DNA of 64,000 nucleotides, from the NCBI RefSeq assembly GCF_002000085.1, contig NZ_MUZU01000005.1:303655-367654 (forward strand), in the 5' to 3' direction. The stretch's first letter is position 1. Each line of letters opens with the position of its first letter. Positions 58,681 through 64,000 of the stretch are shown here, piece by piece. The DNA comes from Pseudocolwellia agarivorans (GTDB lineage Bacteria > Pseudomonadota > Gammaproteobacteria > Enterobacterales > Alteromonadaceae). The position numbers and the translations under genes are program-made. The notes beneath the pieces were generated by a model. It worked only from the letters and a program-made list of their open reading frames with translations, did no database searches and had not been told where the DNA came from.

Positions 58681-58720
58681 AGCAAAGCAGTGTAAACGGA
58701 ATGTTTTCTACTGCTTTGCT
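58681..58720 (+). terminator. stem-loop after purH
   Basis: Perfect 11-bp inverted repeat (agcaaagcagt / actgctttgct) with an 18-base loop, shortly after the purH stop. Weak T content afterwards. Confidence 0.5.
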
Positions 58721-58892
58721 TTCATAAAGTTGAAAAATAACATGTTATACATGATATATTTTTTTACAATTTTATAAAGATTAAATGTTATTTTTAATCA
58801 ATGAGTTAGTGTTTAATGTACTGCTCATATTCATTAAAGTCTGTTATAACTAATTTTTATATTTAATTCTTAGTTAACGGAAGATAATAATA

Positions 58893-59702
58893 ATGACAAC
58901 ACTTACAAAGTTACTCACAGCTTCAATCATTTCTGCAAGTTTATTAACAGCTTGTGCTTCTACAATTCCAGAGCCTTCACAATTAACACAAGCGATCGCA
59001 GGCGAACATCGTTCAGATAAAAATAAAGCGCGTGACATGTATCGCCATCCAAAAGAAACTTTAGAGTTTTTTGGTTTTAATTCATCAATGACGGTGGTTG
59101 AACTAACACCAGGTGGTGGTTGGTACACTGAGATTTTAGCGCCTGCCTTAAAAGGTAAAGGTAAACTATATGGTGCTCATTACCCTGATACGGGTGAAGA
59201 TAACTACTATAGTAATTCGCGTAAAAAGCTAGAGCAAAAATTAGCAAGTAATGATATTTACAGCGAAGTTGAATTAACTAATTTTGTACCAAGACAAGAA
59301 AGCACATTAGCACCGAAAGGTACTGCTGATTTAGTGCTTACTTTTCGTAATTTACATAACTGGAAAGAAGACGGCACTTTACAGGTTTTTAAAGATGCTT
59401 ATACCGCGTTGAAAAAAGGTGGTGTTCTTGGGGTAGTTGAACATCGTATGCCTGAAAATCAAAACTTTTCAGAAAATATGGGCAGCGGTTACTTTCCTGA
59501 AACATTAGCGGTAAAATTAGCACTAGAAGCGGGTTTCACTTTAGCTGACAGTAGTGATATTAACGCAAATCCAAAAGATTCAGCCAAGCATCCTAAGGGA
59601 GTTTGGACTTTACCACCCGTATTAAGATTGGGTGATGAAGATAAAGCAAAATATTTAGCGATTGGTGAAAGCGATCGTATGACTTTAAAATTTATAAAAT
59701 AA
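58893..59702 (+). CDS. lipoprotein with class I methyltransferase fold
   Basis: A 269-residue exported protein; signal peptide ending in lipobox LTAC (Cys21). The mature part looks like a Rossmann methyltransferase: motif I VVELTPGGGWYTEILAPAL (about 68-86), then GKGKLYGAHYPDTG, ADLVLTFRNLHNW, and ALKKGGVLGVVEHR. This matches a family of predicted secreted methyltransferases (COG4798-like). SAM is not known in the periplasm, so substrate and cofactor are open. It sits between purH and purD, which are normally adjacent, and is preceded by its own 220-base gap. Confidence 0.8.
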   Translation: MTTLTKLLTASIISASLLTACASTIPEPSQLTQAIAGEHRSDKNKARDMYRHPKETLEFFGFNSSMTVVELTPGGGWYTEILAPALKGKGKLYGAHYPDTGEDNYYSNSRKKLEQKLASNDIYSEVELTNFVPRQESTLAPKGTADLVLTFRNLHNWKEDGTLQVFKDAYTALKKGGVLGVVEHRMPENQNFSENMGSGYFPETLAVKLALEAGFTLADSSDINANPKDSAKHPKGVWTLPPVLRLGDEDKAKYLAIGESDRMTLKFIK

Positions 59703-59777
59703 ATTAACATTTTTTAAGTGGTGCTCAATTATAGTGCCACTTAGTTAATTGTTTTAAACACTAGGAAATAAGAGTAA

Positions 59778-61064
59778 ATGAATGTTTTAGTAATAGGTAG
59801 TGGTGGTCGTGAACATGCACTTGCGTGGAAAACGGCACAATCAGCAAATATAGAAAAAGTCTTTGTGGCTCCAGGGAATGCAGGAACAGCAACAGAAGAT
59901 AAATTAGAAAACATTAACATTTCTTCTGACGACACAGCTGGTTTAGTTGCTTTTGCTAAAACAAATAATATTGCTTTAACTATTGTTGGTCCAGAACAAC
60001 CTTTGGTTGATGGTGTAGTAGATGCTTTTCAAGCGGAAGGTTTAACAATCTTTGGTCCAAGTGCAAAAGCAGCTCAATTAGAAGGCTCAAAAGCATTTAC
60101 GAAAGATTTTCTTGCACGTAATAATATTCCAACAGGTTACTACGAAAATTTCACCGAAATTGAACCAGCTTTAGCTTATGTTAGAAAACAGGGCGCTCCA
60201 ATTGTTGTAAAAGCTGATGGTTTAGCAGCAGGTAAAGGTGTAATCGTTGCATTAACATTAGAAGAAGCAGAAGACGCTATCAAAGATATGTTAGCGGGTA
60301 ATGCTTTTGGTGATGCTGGACATCGAGTTGTTATTGAAGAATTTTTAGAAGGTGAAGAAGCAAGTTTCATCGTAATGGTTGATGGCAAAAATGTATTAGC
60401 ATTTGCTACCAGCCAAGATCATAAACGTGCCTACAATGAAGATAAAGGTCCAAACACAGGTGGTATGGGAGCTTACTCTCCAGCGCCAGTGGTAACGCCT
60501 GAAATTCATGAACGAATTATGAATGAAGTTATTTATCCAACCGTTGAAGGTATGGCAAAAGAAGGCGCTCCATATACAGGTTTTTTATATGCAGGTTTGA
60601 TGATTGATGCTAATGGCACTCCTAACGTTATTGAATATAATTGTCGTTTTGGCGATCCAGAAACTCAACCTATTATGATGCGCTTACAATCTGATCTAGC
60701 TGAATTATGTATACTGGCATGTGAAGGAAAATTAGATACGGCGACTATTTCGTTTGATGAACGTGCTGCCGTCGGCGTTGTGTTAGCTGCGGGTGGATAT
60801 CCTGGTAGTTATAATAAAGGTGATGTTATTTCTGGTTTAGAAAACAACAAGGCTGATGACGCTAAAACATTTCATGCAGGAACTTCATTAGTTGATGGAA
60901 ACGTTGTTACTAATGGTGGCCGCGTATTATGTGCCACAGCACTGGGTAATACTGTAACCCAAGCTCAAGAAAAAGCTTATGTATTGTTAAACCAAATATC
61001 ATGGAAAGATGTACAATTTAGAACTGATATTGCTTACCGTGCTATTGAAAGAGAACAAGCTTAA
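59778..61064 (+). CDS. purD: phosphoribosylamine-glycine ligase
   Basis: ATP-grasp enzyme making GAR, second step of purine synthesis, 428 residues (E. coli 429). MNVLVIGSGGREHALAWK, PIVVKADGLAAGKGV, TGGMGAYSPAP and NVIEYNCRFGDPETQP are hallmark blocks. Start ATG 59778 follows aggaaataagagt. It ends in a hairpin before the sulfatase. Confidence 0.97.
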   Translation: MNVLVIGSGGREHALAWKTAQSANIEKVFVAPGNAGTATEDKLENINISSDDTAGLVAFAKTNNIALTIVGPEQPLVDGVVDAFQAEGLTIFGPSAKAAQLEGSKAFTKDFLARNNIPTGYYENFTEIEPALAYVRKQGAPIVVKADGLAAGKGVIVALTLEEAEDAIKDMLAGNAFGDAGHRVVIEEFLEGEEASFIVMVDGKNVLAFATSQDHKRAYNEDKGPNTGGMGAYSPAPVVTPEIHERIMNEVIYPTVEGMAKEGAPYTGFLYAGLMIDANGTPNVIEYNCRFGDPETQPIMMRLQSDLAELCILACEGKLDTATISFDERAAVGVVLAAGGYPGSYNKGDVISGLENNKADDAKTFHAGTSLVDGNVVTNGGRVLCATALGNTVTQAQEKAYVLLNQISWKDVQFRTDIAYRAIEREQA

Positions 61065-61085
61065 CAGTAATCAAGTTAACATTAA

Positions 61086-61119
61086 AACGTCAAAGGCAGT
61101 ATTTTCTGGCTTTGACGTT
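61086..61119 (+). terminator. stem-loop after purD
   Basis: Perfect 10-bp stem (aacgtcaaag / ctttgacgtt) with a 14-base loop, about 20 bases after the purD stop. No long T-run. Confidence 0.6.
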
Positions 61120-61204
61120 AGTATATTGAATAAATAAAGTAAGCGGACAATGAGATCGGTTACTGCTATTATTGCTCAGCTACTATAGTTAAGGAAACTT
61201 TAGA

Positions 61205-62731
61205 ATGAAATTACCAATATCTAATTTTAGAATATATACAAAGGTTATGTTTTTATCTTTGTTTTTTTTTAGCCTCGAGGGGAGAGCGCTAACCCTTGGT
61301 GAGCAGCCACCAAATATAATTTTTATTTTAGCTGATGACTTGGGGTATAACGATGTTGGCTTTAATGGTATTAAATGGGTTGAAACACCTAATCTAAATA
61401 AATTGGCTCAAACAAGTAAAGTGTTTAATAACGCTTACATGTATCCTTTATGTTCACCTTCTCGCGCAGCATTAATTACAGGAAAAGACTCATACAGAAC
61501 ACAAGTGTATGCAGTACCTGTATTAGAGACAGGCACTGCCGAAGAATCGATATATTCACGTGGTACAGTACAAAAAGAACATACCTTTTTTTCAGAACCA
61601 TTAAATAAAGCAGGATATAAACTTGCTCATATGGGGAAATGGCATGTAGTAGGGCCTTACCCAGAAAAAGAAGTTGATTATCCTTTTAAAGACATAGGTA
61701 CACAGCCTATATCGGGTGATAAAAGTTGGATAAAGAAACATCAAACACCAGAATATCAAGCGTATTATCCAGAACATCGTGGTTATCATCGTAATATTGG
61801 TGGCAGCTGGTGGGGAGATCCAGCGCGTGGTTACGATAAAGGTTACAAGTCTAAAAGTGGTGGTTATGTTGCACCTTTCAATAATCCGTATATTAAACCT
61901 AAAGCTGATGATGAATGGTTATCTGACCGTTTAACTGATGAAGCTATTCGTTTTATTGCAGAAAATAAACAACATCCTTTCATGATTAATCTAAACTTTT
62001 ATGCTCCGCATAGACCAAGTATTCCTCGTTCACCTAAATTATTAAAAAAATACCAAGAAAAAGCCAAAGACCCAATTACAGGTAAATTTTCATCTTTAAG
62101 AAAAGAGATGGCGGCTTTCAGTACTTTAGTTGAGTCTGTAGATGAAAATGTAGGGCGGTTAGTTAAATATTTAGATGAAAATAATTTAAGAGAAAATACG
62201 GTTATTATTTTCACATCAGATAATGGTTTTCATGGTAGTCAAACGGTTGATAATACAATGCGCGGGAAAAAAGGTCTCATATATGAAGGAGGAATTAAAG
62301 TTCCTGCCTTAATGAATTGGCCATCACATATAAAAGCAGGGCGTATTGATACCCCTATTTTTGTTACAGACTACTTTCCAACAATCCTTGAACTTGCTGG
62401 AGAAACAAATAACTATTTTGGAACAATAGACGGCAGAAGCATACTACCGTTAGTATTTGACCAAGCGTTACCGGAACGTCCTTTATTTTGGCATATTGCA
62501 TCAGCAGCTAAACAACCAGCTTTAAGTGCAATGAGAGACGGAGATTGGAAAGTTATTCAATACTTAGTGAGTGGTGATGTAGAACTTTATAATATTGCTT
62601 TAGATCCAAAAGAAACGACTAACTTATTTAAAATAGAGAGTAAAAAGTCTGACGAGATGGTAGATAAACTATCTATGTGGCGTAAACATAATAATGTGCC
62701 TTTACCACCTGCTTCAAAATTACCTTATTAG
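61205..62731 (+). CDS. secreted type I sulfatase
   Basis: A 508-residue sulfatase of the alkaline-phosphatase superfamily. Signal peptide at about 1-29. Metal-binding LADDLGYNDVGFNG, then the formylglycine motif CSPSRAALITGK (Cys about residue 93), KLAHMGKWHVVG and TSDNGFHGS. The cysteine needs conversion to formylglycine by a maturase not seen here. C-terminal LYNIALDPKETTNLF is common to polysaccharide sulfatases. Probably hydrolyses sulfate esters of algal polysaccharides; no CAZyme neighbours are visible, so it looks isolated. An aaggaaa site precedes ATG 61205. Confidence 0.88.
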   Translation: MKLPISNFRIYTKVMFLSLFFFSLEGRALTLGEQPPNIIFILADDLGYNDVGFNGIKWVETPNLNKLAQTSKVFNNAYMYPLCSPSRAALITGKDSYRTQVYAVPVLETGTAEESIYSRGTVQKEHTFFSEPLNKAGYKLAHMGKWHVVGPYPEKEVDYPFKDIGTQPISGDKSWIKKHQTPEYQAYYPEHRGYHRNIGGSWWGDPARGYDKGYKSKSGGYVAPFNNPYIKPKADDEWLSDRLTDEAIRFIAENKQHPFMINLNFYAPHRPSIPRSPKLLKKYQEKAKDPITGKFSSLRKEMAAFSTLVESVDENVGRLVKYLDENNLRENTVIIFTSDNGFHGSQTVDNTMRGKKGLIYEGGIKVPALMNWPSHIKAGRIDTPIFVTDYFPTILELAGETNNYFGTIDGRSILPLVFDQALPERPLFWHIASAAKQPALSAMRDGDWKVIQYLVSGDVELYNIALDPKETTNLFKIESKKSDEMVDKLSMWRKHNNVPLPPASKLPY

Positions 62732-62826
62732 ATAACCTCAAGCTAGAATATATAAAATCAATAACAATTTATTTTTCAGACTGTTATCTAATTTTTTATC
62801 CTGAGTTGAGGTTAGATAAATAGTTC

Positions 62827-62868
62827 ATAATGATGCTAACAGGTTAACGTTTCGTTTAGCATCATTAT
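62827..62868. terminator. stem-loop between sulfatase and the repeat protein
   Basis: A perfect 13-bp inverted repeat (ataatgatgctaa / ttagcatcattat) with a 16-base loop. Its right arm overlaps the last bases of the convergent repeat-protein gene. Confidence 0.55.
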
Positions 62869-63605
62869 TCCTCTTGATTAATAGAGGCCATTTTTGCTCC
62901 ACCATCTATAGCAGCAGATAAAGCTAAATCTTTTGCTAAACCTGCATCTATTGCAGCTTTAACAATTGCTTGATTGTGCTGTGAATTTGTAGAGCTTATC
63001 GCTGTAGTAACTATTTGCTCTCCACTATCAGGAAATAATAAAAAAGTATAAGAAACCCACTTAGATACTTTTTCAGGAATTGCCTTTATCAAACCAGATA
63101 AAACATCAACCATTCGATCAGGAAAGCTAGTCATTGTATTTGATAAAATTGCTCTAGGATGAAGGGGCTCTGTTTGAATCGTAACTCTAACAAGCTGTTC
63201 TAAATTGTCAGGATCATGTAGCGCAGCTGTATTTAATATTTCTTGCGCATAAGCTGGCTCAGCTTCTACTACTATTTTTACTAACTCAGTACTTGATGCA
63301 ATATCATTATTTAAAAAATGTTCAACCACATTACAAGCATTTACAGGTTCAGCATCTAAAGCACCTAGCATAATCTGTTCGTATTCTTCGGGGTGAAGAG
63401 TCAAAGCAGAGTTTAATACTTTATCTATTTGTTCGGGATAACGGGTTAAAATTGAACTTATACTTTTTCGAAGCGATATTTGTTGCTTAGTTTGTTGATT
63501 TATTAATTGAGTTATAAACAATTCCTGTTTTGATGATACGTCTTCCTTGGCGAAACTACCTATACTAATAAAACTTAACAACAATAAAATAAAAACATAT
63601 TTCAT
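62865..63605 (-). CDS. secreted protein of tandem 15-residue helical repeats
   Basis: A 246-residue protein; signal peptide at about 1-19 (SIGSFA). No family recognised. From residue 42 to 236 it is a gapless array of thirteen 15-residue units, most opening with Pro (Pro at 57, 72, 87, 117, 132, 147, 162, 177, 192), followed by a helix of form x5-(I/V)-(L/V)-x2-(A/T)-(I/L). Examples: PDRMVDVLSGLIKAI and PEKVSKWVSYTFLLF. This predicts a one-helix-per-turn or paired-helix solenoid in the periplasm. No catalytic motif. Convergent with the sulfatase; the upstream side faces the rRNA promoter. Confidence 0.75.
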   Translation of the reverse strand: MKYVFILLLLSFISIGSFAKEDVSSKQELFITQLINQQTKQQISLRKSISSILTRYPEQIDKVLNSALTLHPEEYEQIMLGALDAEPVNACNVVEHFLNNDIASSTELVKIVVEAEPAYAQEILNTAALHDPDNLEQLVRVTIQTEPLHPRAILSNTMTSFPDRMVDVLSGLIKAIPEKVSKWVSYTFLLFPDSGEQIVTTAISSTNSQHNQAIVKAAIDAGLAKDLALSAAIDGGAKMASINQEE

Positions 63606-63814
63606 TATTAATGCCTATTAACTATGTGAATAACACCATAAATGAACCTAAAGCTAAATAAACATTCCATTATTTTGTTGTAAAACTTTCAGATTATCTA
63701 CACTATAAAATTTACAGGTTCATCAAAGAACCTACAAGGTTAGTCTCATAAACAATCAAATAGTTCAAATATAAATCAAACAAATAAAAAAAGAGAAAAA
63801 AGGACAAAAAAAGC
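63606..63814. other. AT-rich region upstream of the rRNA promoter
   Basis: Between the repeat-protein gene and the rRNA-type promoter. It should hold the repeat-protein promoter. The last 40 bases (A-rich tracts, 63777-63813) have the look of an UP element. No ORF seen. Confidence 0.45.
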
Positions 63815-63842
63815 TTGCGTGGATGAAAAAGATCGTTAGAAT
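63815..63842 (+). promoter_or_regulatory. rRNA operon P1-type promoter
   Basis: TTGCGT (63815-63820), 16-base spacer, TAGAAT (63837-63842), then a gcgctcc discriminator, preceded by A-tracts. The short spacer and G/C-rich discriminator are those of stringently controlled rrn P1 promoters. Confidence 0.75.
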
Positions 63843-63848
63843 GCGCTC

Positions 63849-64000
63849 CACTTCTTCAGGGAAACACAGAGAAGGTAAGTATAGGAAATACTGAGTTCAC
63901 TTAATAAGGACAGCGAAGTGAGAGTTTTGATAGGTTTAGTCAGTCTTAATTGGTCGATTAAACAAAAGATAACTTTTAAAATCTTTTAAAAAGAATTTCA
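63849..64000 (+). ncRNA. rRNA operon leader (partial)
   Basis: Transcribed leader inferred from the P1 promoter: about 150 bases with a short cttct/agaag hairpin at the start, no ORF, ending at the window edge in ttttaaaatcttttaaaaag. The 16S gene should begin beyond base 64000; none of its sequence is visible here. Confidence 0.6.

Overview
The window looks like chromosomal backbone of a marine gammaproteobacterium in Alteromonadales, most probably Colwelliaceae (Colwellia or Thalassotalea type). Reasons: very AT-rich DNA; conserved gammaproteobacterial gene strings (ompR-envZ, mrcA/pilMNOPQ-aroK-aroB-damX-dam, rpe-trpS, prmA-dusB-fis-purH-purD); and accessory families common in marine gammaproteobacteria (TorF-type porin, DUF2970, DUF3429, TIGR02450, MesD/MesX, glucosylglycerate metabolism, PrsK/PrsR). 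The taxon is inferred from gene content, not from an alignment. I saw no prophage, insertion sequence, CRISPR array or tRNA gene.

Layout. 1-5.4 kb: two two-component systems, PrsK/PrsR (5' end cut by the window edge) and OmpR/EnvZ. 5.5-10 kb: pckA and mrcA on the minus strand. 10-18.2 kb: type IV pilus assembly genes pilMNOPQ, then shikimate genes aroK-aroB and the SPOR protein damX. 18.2-22.1 kb: dam, a DUF2970 membrane protein, a TorF-like outer-membrane protein, rpe and trpS. 22.1-24.4 kb: a membrane FHA protein overlapping a secreted trypsin-like protease. 24.5-27.5 kb: Fur-box-preceded feoA-feoB and a YjbR-like gene. 27.6-32.5 kb: a TauE/SafE exporter, the mesX-mesD methionine synthase pair, and a divergent LysR/VOC pair. 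32.8-37 kb: small proteins and a redox cluster (lipoprotein, DUF3081-like, CIA30, TIGR02450, SDR, DCC thiol protein, DUF3429, flavin reductase). 37-39.2 kb: a DUF2892 protein and a GGDEF-EAL protein. 39.3-44.1 kb: a four-gene glucosylglycerate operon. 44.4-54.4 kb: ggt, a NIT-domain chemoreceptor, an RluA-like pseudouridine synthase with a coiled coil, an 11-residue-repeat lipoprotein, a CysG homologue with a decayed C-terminus, and a CpdB-like lipoprotein. 54.5-61.1 kb: prmA, dusB-fis, purH, a lipoprotein with a methyltransferase fold, purD. 61.2-63.6 kb: a sulfatase and a secreted protein made of exact 15-residue repeats. The last 190 bases resemble an rRNA operon promoter and leader, so a 16S gene should begin just past the end.

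How genes work together. The osmolyte operon can make glucosylglycerate from an NDP-glucose donor and 3-phosphoglycerate, then phosphorolyse it and return glycerate to glycolysis. MesX and MesD are a cobalamin- and folate-independent route to methionine. PilM-PilN-PilO-PilP-PilQ form the pilus alignment complex and secretin. The dusB-fis operon and the rRNA promoter share G/C-rich discriminators typical of growth-rate control.

The least explained items are the 15-residue solenoid protein, the FHA/protease pair, the CysG variant with a vestigial methyltransferase domain, and a flavin reductase that may start at an AUU codon.
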